Origin: Enterococcus termitis
Lineage (GTDB): Bacteria > Bacillota > Bacilli > Lactobacillales > Enterococcaceae
Length of the DNA: 64,000 bases
Assembly (NCBI RefSeq): GCF_001730305.1
Contig: NZ_MIJY01000045.1
Span: 62,001-126,000 of the forward strand
Direction of reading: 5' to 3'
In this document: piece after piece, positions 8,377-17,240 of the stretch
Numbering within the stretch: position 1 is the first letter of the stretch
Layout of the letters: each line of letters starts with the position of its first letter
Translations under genes and position numbers: made by a program
Notes under the pieces: model-generated
What the model was told of the DNA's origin: nothing
Database searches by the model: none
Seen by the model: the letters and a program-made list of their open reading frames with translations, nothing else

Positions 8377-8786
8377 TTAACTCTTTTTCGTTTTAAAAGA
8401 TTGATTTGTACAGCTAGCTAACACATAATCAACACTGCCTTCGAATTCAATAGATACGTATCACTTTAAAATGTTTAGAGATACTTCAAAGCAAAAATAT
8501 ACTGTTTATTGAGATCGGTAAAGAAAGAGTTGATTAATTCGATGTAATGATATTGTAATGTTTTTGAAATGTTTTGACATCCATCCTAAGACCTATTTTT
8601 TGTCAATAAATAGATTTGTACTGTTAATTATAAAGATTTTTGACGGATAAGCCAATGAAATCGACTTTTATGAGAGCTTATTCAATATAGAATCATATGA
8701 TTTGTCAGAGCTTCTATTTTGTATTAGGGTAAAAAAGTAAGCTGGTAGTTACTTTTGTTGGCAACAAATTTATAGGAGGAATCAAG
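8377..8786. other. Intergenic region between divergent lemA and SDR genes
   Basis: No gene is supported. It should hold the lemA promoter and the SDR promoter. Near its right end are a small stem AGTAA/TTACT (8738-8755) and the palindrome TTTGTTGGCAACAAA (8755-8769) just before AGGAGG, which could affect translation of the SDR gene. Confidence 0.45.
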
Positions 8787-9674
8787 ATGACAGAAAAAAT
8801 CGAAAATCCGTTGACAAGATTCTACGATGGGAAATTTGAAAAGCAATCACAAGAAGCACCTGCATTACAACAAAAAATGACGCCTGTACCTGATTGTGGA
8901 GAATCAACGTACAAAGGCTCCGGTAAATTGGAAGGGCGTAAAGCACTGGTTACAGGTGGTGATTCTGGGATCGGACGTGCAGCTGCAATTGCGTATGCGA
9001 GAGAAGGGGCCGATGTGGCCATTAATTACTTACCTTTTGAAGAAGCGGATGCTAAAGAAGTAAAAGCATTGATTGAAGCAGCAGGGCGCAAAGCGGTTTT
9101 ATTACCTGGAAACCTAAAGGATGAAACCTTTACTAGAAACCTTGTTCATGAGGCAGCGAAAGAGTTAGGCGGCTTGGACATTTTGGTTTTGAATGCTGGA
9201 ATGCAGCAGTCTGTAGAACATATTAAAGATTTATCCACACAACAAATCATGGATACGTATACTACAAATATTATATCAATGTATTGGACAGTCCAAGAAG
9301 CACTGGATTATTTGCCAAAAGGCGGCAGTATCATTACAACGACGTCGATTCAAAGTGCAGAGCCAAGTGCAAACTTACTAGATTATGCAGCAACAAAAGG
9401 AGCGATTACATCCTTTAGTAAAGGATTATCCGCGCAATTAGCATCTGCTGGTATTCGAGTAAATACAGTAGCCCCTGGTCCAATTTGGACAGCGTTACAA
9501 ATTTGCGGCGGACAACCACCAGAAAAAATTCCTGAGTTTGGTCAGAAAGAATCAATTGGACGAGCAGGTCAGCCAGCTGAATTAGCAGCTGTGTATGTAT
9601 TCTTAGCTTCTAATGAAGCAAGCTATGTCACAGGACAAGTCTATTCAATCACAGGTGGAAGTTTCTTTGCATAA
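8787..9674 (+). CDS. Short-chain dehydrogenase/reductase, general-stress type
   Basis: A 295-residue SDR with an N-terminal extension of about 45 residues, typical of the YhxC/YdaD stress-associated group. The dinucleotide site is [10 protein letters not shown] (about residues 56-65), NAG lies in LVLNAGMQ, and the catalytic Ser and YxxxK lie in [22 protein letters not shown]. The C terminus [14 protein letters not shown] is standard for classical SDRs. A strong AGGAGG precedes the ATG. It forms a run with two small genes (26-base and 39-base gaps), as in stress cassettes of other Firmicutes. The substrate is unknown. Confidence 0.9.
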   Translation: MTEKIENPLTRFYDGKFEKQSQEAPALQQKMTPVPDCGESTYKGSGKLEGRKALVTGGDSGIGRAAAIAYAREGADVAINYLPFEEADAKEVKALIEAAGRKAVLLPGNLKDETFTRNLVHEAAKELGGLDILVLNAGMQQSVEHIKDLSTQQIMDTYTTNIISMYWTVQEALDYLPKGGSIITTTSIQSAEPSANLLDYAATKGAITSFSKGLSAQLASAGIRVNTVAPGPIWTALQICGGQPPEKIPEFGQKESIGRAGQPAELAAVYVFLASNEASYVTGQVYSITGGSFFA

Positions 9675-9705
9675 TGAAACGTATTAGCTAGGGAGATGAG
9701 TGACC

Positions 9706-10140
9706 ATGCCATGGGATTTAAAGGATTACCCCAATTCATTTAAAAACTTTGAACCGTTGTTAAAAAAGAAAGCTATTGAGATTGCCAATGCGCTAGTGAG
9801 CGAAGGCTATTCCGATGACAGAGCGATCCCGATTGCCATTTCTCAGTCTAAAAAGTGGCTGGAAGAAGCAACGGATAAAGAAAAAAATGCGTTTAAGAAA
9901 GAAGCCGCTCCTAAAAAGACAGACAAGCATGGCAACAAGAAAATCAATACTGAATTGCTAGACAATGATGTTTTGGTTTACTTTAAAGAAAATCGTTGGT
10001 ATGTTCAGACGAAAAATGCAGAAAAAGCGGTGGATTCCTTTGATACGAAAGCGTCCGCAATGAAACGAGCGAAAGAAATCGCTGAAAATAAAGAGTCGAA
10101 GGTTATTGCCTATAAAAAAGATGAAAAACCAGATTTATGA
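9706..10140 (+). CDS. DUF2188-domain protein
   Basis: A protein of about 144 residues. The start could be the GTG at 9700, but GGGAG sits 10 bases before the ATG at 9706. The N terminus (MPWDLKDYPNSFKNF, then helices to WLEEATDKEK) resembles the small helical stress-protein module often called ChaB-like. A Lys-rich linker follows, and residues about 85-140 match DUF2188 (VYFKENRWYVQTKNAEKAV, then SAMKRAKEIAENKESKVIAYKKD). No biochemical role is established. It directly follows the stress-type SDR, so I infer a stress-related job. Confidence 0.7.
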   Translation: MPWDLKDYPNSFKNFEPLLKKKAIEIANALVSEGYSDDRAIPIAISQSKKWLEEATDKEKNAFKKEAAPKKTDKHGNKKINTELLDNDVLVYFKENRWYVQTKNAEKAVDSFDTKASAMKRAKEIAENKESKVIAYKKDEKPDL

Positions 10141-10179
10141 TTGATTCTTTAAGATGTCAAAAGAAAGGAGTGTTAGATA

Positions 10180-10623
10180 ATGGAAAACATAGCTGAATTA
10201 TTAGCGGGTCGCTGGGTCATAAAAGGAACGACCTTTCCCATGTGGTTATCCAAAAAACGACTAGCACCAATGATCGCTTATGAATACTTATCCGATACTC
10301 CTTTGACATTTTTAGATATAGTCAGTTATAAAAATCGACAGGGAAAAACCAAAACCATTGTAGGGATAGATACGTGGAGAGAAGAGGCGTTTGTTTGGCG
10401 AGGGAAAGGGCTGCTTAGGATCTTAAAAAGTAACTGGTCGATTCTTGCGCTTACAAAGACCATTCTGGTGATCAGATTTGAGCCAACTCTTTTTACACCA
10501 GCAGGTATCGATGTACTGGTACGCCAAGATGCCCCAATCGATCATCCAGAACAATTAATCAAGGATTCGCCTAAGAAATATGCGCTTAAATCAAGTGAAG
10601 TTGAAGGTTTAGTTTGGCTTTAA
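10180..10623 (+). CDS. Conserved-looking protein of unknown function (147 aa)
   Basis: A clear AAAGGAG site precedes the ATG. The protein opens with LAGRWVIKGTTFPMWLSKKR and is rich in beta-strand patterns (TKTIVGIDTWREEAFVWRGKGLLR; ILVIRFEPTLFTPAGIDVLVR), suggesting a small beta-barrel or lipocalin-like fold. No signal peptide or membrane segment is visible. It ends the short run begun by the SDR gene and is followed by a terminator. I do not recognise the family. Confidence 0.6.
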   Translation: MENIAELLAGRWVIKGTTFPMWLSKKRLAPMIAYEYLSDTPLTFLDIVSYKNRQGKTKTIVGIDTWREEAFVWRGKGLLRILKSNWSILALTKTILVIRFEPTLFTPAGIDVLVRQDAPIDHPEQLIKDSPKKYALKSSEVEGLVWL

Positions 10624-10662
10624 GAAATACTAGTAAAGAGGATTCGTTTTTAAATAATCAAT

Positions 10663-10710
10663 AAAATAGCTATGGAGTCAGTGATCGATTGACTTCCATA
10701 GCTATTTTGT
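10663..10710 (+). terminator. Terminator after the SDR cluster
   Basis: A long stem (AAAATAGCTATGGA / TCCATAGCTATTTT) with an inner GTCA/TGAC helix, followed by Ts. Confidence 0.8.
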
Positions 10711-10773
10711 TGTTTTCTTAATTGAGTCCAATCATTTTGAAAAGTCAAAACGAGATTAGACCCAACACTTCTT

Positions 10774-10801
10774 TGATTTGTAGCGTTTACATTATATAGT
10801 G
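10774..10801 (+). promoter_or_regulatory. Promoter of the ascorbate-type PTS operon with cre-like site
   Basis: TTGATT (10774-10779) and TATAGT (10796-10801) are 16 bases apart. The reverse complement of 10779-10792, TGTAAACGCTACAA, matches the CcpA cre consensus TGNAARCGNWWNCA at 13 of 14 positions. Overlapping the promoter core, it would repress in glucose. Confidence 0.6.
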
Positions 10802-10818
10802 AAGACAGGAGGAGCAAG

Positions 10819-12870
10819 ATGATTGATTATCGAATGAGTTATCTTATCGGCATGCCGCATGACGTTGGTTATTCCATTCAAGCAATCAGTGGGATTACAG
10901 GAATGACCACAGAAACAGTGATCGATCAGCTAGGAAAACTTAACGAGCAGCTGCAGCAATTTTCCTACAAGACAATCGACTGGGAACAAGACAAAATCTA
11001 TTTTTCTAAGCAAGTCACGGATAAGTGGTTGGAGCTTCATTTTGGAAAACAGGAAGCAGATATTTTTTATTCGGAATATGAAAGACAAGCGTTACTCTAT
11101 CTTTTGACGTTTATCGCAGAAGAGGATTTATCTGTTTATTATTATCAAGAATTTCTTCAAGTAAGTAAAAACACAATTTTAGCGGATATTAAAAAGTTAC
11201 GAGAACGTCTAGCTGAAAGGAACATTCATCTGGATTATTCACGTAAAAAAGGGTTTTATTTGTCTGGGCACGAAGAGCAGATTCGGATGCAAGCGCACCA
11301 GATGATCGCGAACATCGTTATGACGGTTTCAGGAAAATGGGGCTTGAAAAAGGGCTTGATGAAGGATTCAGTAATGTTTGAAGCAGAGGTTCGTTCTTGT
11401 CTATTGGAAACAATCAAGGCAAGTGAACTGACTATTGTACCTAGCCGAACCGAAGAGACGATCTATTTTATGGCTTATGTTTTAAGACGTGGGAAAACAT
11501 ATTCGTATCATCTGGATGAACAAACAAAGGGCAGGCTAAAAGAGCTAAATGCTTTTTTGGCGAGTCGGCAATTTTTGTCTCAATTTCCTGAGATTTTAGC
11601 TAGGGAAAATGAACAATTCTATTTTACACTGATTTTTATGACGATTACCCAAGGAGAAATTCGAGACACTGCATTAGAATTTTTACTGGAATGTGCAAGT
11701 CAAATTATTCATGAGATGGAACGCTTGGCAGCTATTGAATTTAAAGCGTATCGGAGATTATTGTTAGATTTTTTCTATCATTTGGTGCCAGCCTTTTTTA
11801 GAATCAAGTATCATTTTTCATTAGCAAATGTGCTGACAGAAGAGATCAAAGAGCAATACGGTGAACTGTTTACTTTAACAAAAATAGCTTTGCAGCCTTT
11901 GGAACGATTGACAGGTCATGCTATTCCTGACGAGGAAGTCGGCTATTTTACGATTCTATTTGGTGGTGAAATCGGTAATCAACGAGAAGCCAATCGAATT
12001 ATTCGCTATAAAGCGCTAGTTTTGTGCCCAAGTGGTATCAGTTCGTCATTGATCATGCAGTCGGAGTTGAGGGAGCTTTTCCCTACGATTGATTTTGATC
12101 TAACGACAACGGTCGATCAACTTGAAAGTATTTCTGAGTCTGACTACGATGTGATTTTTTCCAGTGTACCGTTAGATACATCAAAAAAGACTTATTTAGT
12201 TAATCCCATCCTATCTCAATTAGAAAAAAATAATTTGATCCGCAGTGTGCAAGAAGACTTGTTGATTCCGGGGATCGTGGTTCCTTCTGTCGATGAAATT
12301 ATTGAAACCCTATTACCGTATATCGAACTGAAAAAAGGCGTTACCAAAGAAAAAATCTATCGTATCTTAAATCGAAAAATGATCAAAAAATTGAAAGTGA
12401 AAGAAGATGAGAAGCCAATGTTATCGGAGTTGCTGACGGCAGGCATGATCCAGTTGACGGATCAAAAAATGAACTGGGAAGAAGCGATCGCTTATGCGGC
12501 CCAACCTTTAAAACGACAAGGGAAAATCACAGAAAACTATATTGAAGCAATGATCAAAAAAGTCAAAGACTATGGCGCTTTTATTCATATAGGCAAAGGG
12601 ATCGCATTGCCTCACGCAAGACCGGAAGATGGGGTCAGACAATTAGGTATGTCTCTTTTAAAAGTAGAAACGCCTGTTTTACTTTTAGATGATCCTAAGC
12701 ATGAAATTACAATTTTCATCTGTTTAGCAGCTGTGGATAATGAAATGCATTTAAAAGCGTTGGCGAGTTTAACAAAAATTTTGTCCAACAAAGAGAATTT
12801 GGAAAAACTATTAGCAGCAAACGATCAAGCAACAATTATTCAGTTATTAAAGGAAGGAGAATCATTATGA
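10819..12870 (+). CDS. PRD-domain transcription regulator with EIIB- and EIIA-like domains (BglG/MtlR type)
   Basis: A 683-residue regulator. It has N-terminal helix-turn-helix units (about 1-150, with LLYLLTFIAEEDLSVYYYQEFLQVSKNTILADIKKLR), two PTS regulation domains (about 190-400), an EIIB-like domain with Cys in VLCPSGISSS (about 412), and a C-terminal EIIA type-2 domain with the phosphorylatable His in ALPHARPEDGV (about 597). Such proteins activate PTS operons when dephosphorylated by sugar flux. It overlaps the EIIB gene by four bases and is the only EIIA in the operon, so its EIIA domain may also pass phosphate to the transporter. The ATG follows AGGAGGAG. Confidence 0.88.
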   Translation: MIDYRMSYLIGMPHDVGYSIQAISGITGMTTETVIDQLGKLNEQLQQFSYKTIDWEQDKIYFSKQVTDKWLELHFGKQEADIFYSEYERQALLYLLTFIAEEDLSVYYYQEFLQVSKNTILADIKKLRERLAERNIHLDYSRKKGFYLSGHEEQIRMQAHQMIANIVMTVSGKWGLKKGLMKDSVMFEAEVRSCLLETIKASELTIVPSRTEETIYFMAYVLRRGKTYSYHLDEQTKGRLKELNAFLASRQFLSQFPEILARENEQFYFTLIFMTITQGEIRDTALEFLLECASQIIHEMERLAAIEFKAYRRLLLDFFYHLVPAFFRIKYHFSLANVLTEEIKEQYGELFTLTKIALQPLERLTGHAIPDEEVGYFTILFGGEIGNQREANRIIRYKALVLCPSGISSSLIMQSELRELFPTIDFDLTTTVDQLESISESDYDVIFSSVPLDTSKKTYLVNPILSQLEKNNLIRSVQEDLLIPGIVVPSVDEIIETLLPYIELKKGVTKEKIYRILNRKMIKKLKVKEDEKPMLSELLTAGMIQLTDQKMNWEEAIAYAAQPLKRQGKITENYIEAMIKKVKDYGAFIHIGKGIALPHARPEDGVRQLGMSLLKVETPVLLLDDPKHEITIFICLAAVDNEMHLKALASLTKILSNKENLEKLLAANDQATIIQLLKEGESL

Positions 12871-13148
12871 AAATCGCAGCAGTGTGCGGATCTGGTTTAG
12901 GATCTAGTTTTATGGTGGAAATGAATATCAACAGTGTATTGAATGAACTAGGGGTAACAGGAGTTGAGGTGGCGCATTACGATATGGGCAGTGCAACGCC
13001 AGATTTGGCAGATGTCTTTTTTGTCGGAGGAGATTTAGCGGATAGTGCGCAGCATTTAGGAAATGTCATTGTATTAGACAGTATTATTGACATGGATGAG
13101 TTAAGAGAAAAGGTCAAAGCCGTTTGTGTAGAAAAAGGGTTACTTTAA
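12867..13148 (+). CDS. PTS ascorbate-family EIIB
   Basis: A 93-residue cytoplasmic EIIB with the phosphorylated Cys in the N-terminal loop AAVCGSGLGSSFMVEMNI, the standard P-loop of the lactose/ascorbate EIIB fold. It receives phosphate from EIIA and passes it to the sugar bound in EIIC. It sits between the PRD regulator (4-base overlap) and EIIC (23-base gap with AGGAG) in one operon. Confidence 0.88.
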   Translation: MKIAAVCGSGLGSSFMVEMNINSVLNELGVTGVEVAHYDMGSATPDLADVFFVGGDLADSAQHLGNVIVLDSIIDMDELREKVKAVCVEKGLL

Positions 13149-13171
13149 ACGAAAGAAGGTAGGAGAAAAAT

Positions 13172-14539
13172 ATGAATAGTGTGTTAAATATATTGATCGA
13201 TATTGCAAGTACGCCAGCAATTTTAGTGGCACTGATCGCTGTTCTAGGTTTAGGCTTACAGAAAAAGCCGATTTCAGATGTTGTCCGTGGCGGAATCAAA
13301 ACCTTTGTTGGGTTTTTAGTGGTAACAGCAGGAGCTGGAGTGATCGAAGGGTCATTGGCACCGTTTGGAGAAATGTTCCAGCATGCCTTTAACATGCAAG
13401 GCGTAGTACCAAATAATGAAGCGATCGTTGCTTTGGCTTTAACAAAGTATGGCACTTATACAGCACTTATTATGTTAGCGGGAATGGCATTTAATATCTT
13501 GATCGCCCGCATTACGAAATTTAAATATATCTATTTAACGGGTCATGCCACGCTTTATATGGCGTGTATGATTGCTGTGATTATGAGTGTGACAAACATG
13601 AGTGCAGTGCCGTTAGTCTTAGTGGGTGGTTTAGCATTAGGCTTGGCGAATACGATTTTTCCAGCCATCGCCCAGCCGTTTACCAAACAAATCACCAAAA
13701 ATGATTCAGTTGCATTAGGTCATACAGGAAACTTCGGTTATGCGCTTAGTGGTTTTATCGGAAAATATGTAGGGAATAAAGAGAAATCAACAGAAGATAT
13801 CAATTTTCCAAAAGGGCTATCCTTTTTAAGAGATTCAACTGTGAGTATTACCTTAACAATGGGAATTGTCTATACAATCGTAGCGCTGTTTGCAGGGAAT
13901 GCGTTTATTTCTGAAAATCTAAGTAATGGAACGAATTATATTATTTATGCGTTACAACAAGCAGGGATGTTTGCGGCAGGTGTATTTGTGATCTTGGCTG
14001 GGGTTCGTTTGATTTTAGCTGAAATTGTACCAGCATTTAAAGGAATTTCTGAGAAATTAGTACCTAACTCGATTCCAGCATTAGATTGCCCAATCGTTTT
14101 TCCATATGCACCAAATGCTGTGTTGATTGGCTTTTTAACTAGTTTTGTTGGGGGAATCGTTAGCTTGTTTATTATGATCGCCACAGGTACAACCGTGATT
14201 ATTCCAGGTGTAGTACCGCATTTCTTCTGCGGGGCAACGGCAGGTGTTTTTGGAAATGCAACAGGTGGTGTGCGTGGAGCTGTGGTGGGTTCATTTATTC
14301 ATGGCGTGATCATTAGTTTTATGCCGATTTTATTGATGCCTGTAATGGGCGATTTAGGTTTCCAAGGGTCGACATTCTCTGATACAGATTATGGTGTGAC
14401 GGGGATTTTCCTTGGTAAATTAGCTGATATGGGTGGACAAATCGCAGTGGTTGTAGGCATTGTTGCAGTGTTAGCTTTACTGCTTGCACTAACCCTATTT
14501 GGAAAGAAAAAGACAACTGAAACGAAGGAGGTTGCCTAA
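13172..14539 (+). CDS. PTS ascorbate-family EIIC (UlaA-like)
   Basis: A 455-residue membrane protein with 10-11 hydrophobic segments. UlaA hallmarks are visible: VRGGIKTFVGFLVVTAGAG near the N terminus, ALGHTGNFGYALSGFIGKYVG mid-protein (quoted in part), and GVVPHFFCGATAGVFGNATG. UlaA-type EIIC takes up L-ascorbate or similar acidic or pentose-like sugars. Here the downstream enzymes are a split transketolase rather than the ula catabolic genes, so the true substrate may be a pentose or pentitol. Its stop overlaps the next ATG by one base. Confidence 0.88.
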   Translation: MNSVLNILIDIASTPAILVALIAVLGLGLQKKPISDVVRGGIKTFVGFLVVTAGAGVIEGSLAPFGEMFQHAFNMQGVVPNNEAIVALALTKYGTYTALIMLAGMAFNILIARITKFKYIYLTGHATLYMACMIAVIMSVTNMSAVPLVLVGGLALGLANTIFPAIAQPFTKQITKNDSVALGHTGNFGYALSGFIGKYVGNKEKSTEDINFPKGLSFLRDSTVSITLTMGIVYTIVALFAGNAFISENLSNGTNYIIYALQQAGMFAAGVFVILAGVRLILAEIVPAFKGISEKLVPNSIPALDCPIVFPYAPNAVLIGFLTSFVGGIVSLFIMIATGTTVIIPGVVPHFFCGATAGVFGNATGGVRGAVVGSFIHGVIISFMPILLMPVMGDLGFQGSTFSDTDYGVTGIFLGKLADMGGQIAVVVGIVAVLALLLALTLFGKKKTTETKEVA

Positions 14540-15369
14540 TGGATGCTCAGAAATTTGCAGATCAGATTCGTTATTATACGATGAGAGAATTGGATAATCT
14601 GGGGTTTGGTCATTTCGGCGGCAGTTTGTCGATCGTTGAGACGTTGGCTGTCTTGTATGGAAAAGTCTTGAATGTGTCACCTGAAAAAAAGGACGATCCA
14701 GACCGTGATTATTTTATTTTATCAAAAGGACATGCAGGTCCTGCGTTGTATGCTACATTATTTTTAAAAGGATATTTCGATGAAGCGTTTCTTTTTAGTT
14801 TAAATCAAAATGGAACAAAGCTTCCTTCTCATCCAGATCGGATCAAGACGCCAGGAGTAGATATGACAACAGGTTCACTTGGGCAAGGCGTTTCAGCTGC
14901 AACAGGGATTGCCAAAGGCAATCAATTATTAGAAAAAGAAAATTATACCTTTGCGCTTGTTGGCGATGGGGAGTTAAATGAAGGGCAATGCTGGGAAGCG
15001 TTTCAGTTTGCAGCGCATCAAAAGCTGGATCACTTGATTGTGTTGATCGATGATAATAAAAAACAGCTAGATGGTTATACAAAGGATATTAGTGAACCAT
15101 TTGATTTTGTCGAAAAAATGCAGGCCTTTGGGTTTAGCAGCTGGCGTGTGGATGGTAGTGATGTCGGGGCGATCGAATCGGCGATTGCACAAGCAAAACA
15201 AACGTTAGGTAAACCGACAGCCCTCGTTTTAGATACAGTCAAAGGACAAGGTGTTCCTTACTTTGAAGAATTAGCGGATAATCATCATGTCCGCCCAGAT
15301 GAAGCAGGAAAAATAGCGATTAAAGAAGCGATCGAAGCGCTGGCTGAAAAGATTGAGGTGAATCAGTAA
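14539..15369 (+). CDS. Transketolase, N-terminal (thiamine-diphosphate) subunit
   Basis: 276 residues matching the N-terminal half of transketolase: GHFGGSLSIVETLAVLY, SKGHAGPALYATL, TTGSLGQGVSAATGIAKG, and the ThDP-binding motif GDGELNEGQCWEAF (GDG...N spacing about 25) followed by IDDNKKQLDG. It must pair with the C-terminal subunit encoded by the next gene to form one active site. Together they transfer two-carbon units between sugar phosphates. ATG overlaps on both sides (one base each) show tight translational coupling in the PTS operon. Confidence 0.92.
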   Translation: MDAQKFADQIRYYTMRELDNLGFGHFGGSLSIVETLAVLYGKVLNVSPEKKDDPDRDYFILSKGHAGPALYATLFLKGYFDEAFLFSLNQNGTKLPSHPDRIKTPGVDMTTGSLGQGVSAATGIAKGNQLLEKENYTFALVGDGELNEGQCWEAFQFAAHQKLDHLIVLIDDNKKQLDGYTKDISEPFDFVEKMQAFGFSSWRVDGSDVGAIESAIAQAKQTLGKPTALVLDTVKGQGVPYFEELADNHHVRPDEAGKIAIKEAIEALAEKIEVNQ

Positions 15370-16292
15370 TGAAAGACTTAGAAATGCGGCAAGTTTATAC
15401 AAAAACATTGTTGGAATTAGCAGAAAAAGACCCGGAAATCGTAGCATTAGAAGCAGATTTAGCCAGTTCAATGGGGACCAGTAAATTAAAAGAACAACTA
15501 GGCAAACGATATATCAATGTCGGCATTATGGAAGCCGAAGAAATGAGCGCAGCAGCTGGGTTAGCCGTGACTGGTTTTATTCCATTCATCCACACCTTTG
15601 CGCCGTTTGCAACGAGACGTTCGTTTGACCAAGTCTTTCTTTCTTTGGGGTATGCTCAGAATCATGCGGTGATCGTGGGAACCGATCCCGGTGTTACGGC
15701 TGAAATGAACGGTGGCACCCATATGCCGTTTGAGGATATTGCCTTGATGCGGGTGATTCCAAACAACAATATTTATGAAGTGTCAGATCCGTATCAGTTT
15801 AAAGCGATTTTAGAAGATGCCCACAAAGCACAAGGATTGTTCTATATTCGGACGATTCGTAAAAAAGCAACGCCGCTATATAATGAAGCGATTGATTTCT
15901 CTAAAGGCTACTGTAAGTTGAAAGAAGGAACAGAAGGGACGATTTTTGCTAGTGGGATCATGGTAGCAGAAGCACTTCAGGCAGCGGCTGATTTAGAGAA
16001 ACAAGGGATTTCAGTTCAAGTGATCGATTTGTTTAGGATCAAACCGATGAATGAAGATATCGTGATCGAAGCAGCAAAATTAGGCCCAATCGTAACTGCA
16101 GAAAACCATAATGTGATTGGCGGGTTGGGGAGTGCTGTTGCTGAAATAATAGTAGAAAATCATCCTGTAAAAATGAAACGGATCGGTGTCAAAGAGCAGT
16201 TTGGTCAAGTTGGTAAACTAGAGTATTTGAAAGAAGTTTATGGCTTGAAAGCTGTTGATATTACAAAAGCGATGTTGGATTTACTAAAATAG
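15369..16292 (+). CDS. Transketolase, C-terminal subunit
   Basis: 307 residues with the pyrimidine-binding domain (EIVALEADLASSMGT; GIMEAEEMSAAAGLAVTGFIPFIHTFAPF, where the EAEE Glu activates ThDP), the HxxFEDIALMR region (GGTHMPFEDIALMR) and a C-terminal transketolase domain (VIDLFRIKPMNEDIV; TAENHNVIGGLGSAVAE). It completes the split transketolase with the preceding gene. Its place at the end of a PTS operon implies that the imported sugar phosphate enters the pentose phosphate pathway. A terminator follows about 40 bases after the stop. Confidence 0.92.
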   Translation: MKDLEMRQVYTKTLLELAEKDPEIVALEADLASSMGTSKLKEQLGKRYINVGIMEAEEMSAAAGLAVTGFIPFIHTFAPFATRRSFDQVFLSLGYAQNHAVIVGTDPGVTAEMNGGTHMPFEDIALMRVIPNNNIYEVSDPYQFKAILEDAHKAQGLFYIRTIRKKATPLYNEAIDFSKGYCKLKEGTEGTIFASGIMVAEALQAAADLEKQGISVQVIDLFRIKPMNEDIVIEAAKLGPIVTAENHNVIGGLGSAVAEIIVENHPVKMKRIGVKEQFGQVGKLEYLKEVYGLKAVDITKAMLDLLK

Positions 16293-16330
16293 ATGTGTTA
16301 AAAGCTTAGGACGTAAGTCATAAGACAAAT

Positions 16331-16379
16331 AAAATAGCAGACCGGAAATCGTAAAAAGCTTTTTGGTCGGCTATTTTTT
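16331..16379 (+). terminator. Terminator after the transketolase operon
   Basis: AAATAGCAGACC pairs with GGTCGGCTATTT, followed by a T run. Confidence 0.8.
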
Positions 16380-16482
16380 AGCGTTTGAACATCAGTCAAA
16401 CCTTTTTTAGCTGTGACTAAATAAGGTCGTCCATCTTTTTATGATATGATAAGTAAAACAGTTATTTTAGGAGATAAACAAG

Positions 16483-17013
16483 ATGAAAGAGAAACAACCT
16501 TCGAAATTTGATTGGTACCATAACCAATGGGGAAAACCTACGCATGATGATCGTTTATTGTTTATTTTATTAACAGTGGGCACCTTTCAAGCAGGTTTAA
16601 GTTGGAAAGCAGCGGCTGGAAAATTAGATGCTTTTTTAAGAAACTTCCATAATATGGAGATCCAAAAAGTGGCGGCTATGATGCCGGATGATGTTGAAAG
16701 AATTCTAAAAGATCCAGAAATGATTCGTAATCCGAGAAAAATCAACGCCACGATTCAAAACGCTCAAGCGATTTTAGCTGTGCAAAAAAAATATGGCAGT
16801 TTTGCGGATTATATGTGGGATTTTGTTGGCGGTGTTCCTTGTTTGAATGTATATGAAGAGGCGTATGAAGTGCCCAATGTCACCCCTTTATCTAAAACTG
16901 TAGCAAAAGATATGAAAAAGCATGGGTTTACTTTTGTAGGACCCGTTGTGACGTATATGTTTATGAAGGCGAGTGGGATGATCCAAGATGAAGTGTTGAA
17001 TCGGGAGGTATGA
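16483..17013 (+). CDS. Divergent 3-methyladenine DNA glycosylase I (Tag)-like protein
   Basis: 176 residues aligning along the Tag fold: FDWYHNQWGKPTHDDRLLF, FQAGLSW, RKINATIQNAQAIL, FVGPVVTYMFMKASGM. Compared with E. coli Tag, the zinc ligands Cys4 and the C-terminal His/Cys pair are absent (the protein ends MIQDEVLNREV), although the His in YH is kept. The base-recognising Glu38 (LEGQQAGLSW) aligns with Gly (VGTFQAGLSW). It therefore belongs to the family but probably lacks the usual zinc site and may have lost or changed base specificity. It stands alone between two terminators, with a good GGAG site before the ATG. Confidence 0.8.
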   Translation: MKEKQPSKFDWYHNQWGKPTHDDRLLFILLTVGTFQAGLSWKAAAGKLDAFLRNFHNMEIQKVAAMMPDDVERILKDPEMIRNPRKINATIQNAQAILAVQKKYGSFADYMWDFVGGVPCLNVYEEAYEVPNVTPLSKTVAKDMKKHGFTFVGPVVTYMFMKASGMIQDEVLNREV

Positions 17014-17070
17014 TAAGTAAGAGTCTGTATTCTACTTGGTAGGGATCAAATTTCTTACGCCAAATAGTGA

Positions 17071-17121
17071 AAAACAAATTGCATAAGCAGTGGATGACTG
17101 ACTTACACAATTTGTTTTTTT
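17071..17121 (+). terminator. Terminator after the Tag-like gene
   Basis: AAACAAATTG pairs with CAATTTGTTT, with an inner stem and seven Ts. Confidence 0.75.
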
Positions 17122-17240
17122 ATCTCTAGAGCGTATCTTTTTATTTATTTACAGAACGTTTACTACCAACCAACACCATATTTTAGTCAGACACATTAAT
17201 TGTCACATTCAATTATTGTGTTATTTTTTTAGAAGGGAAC

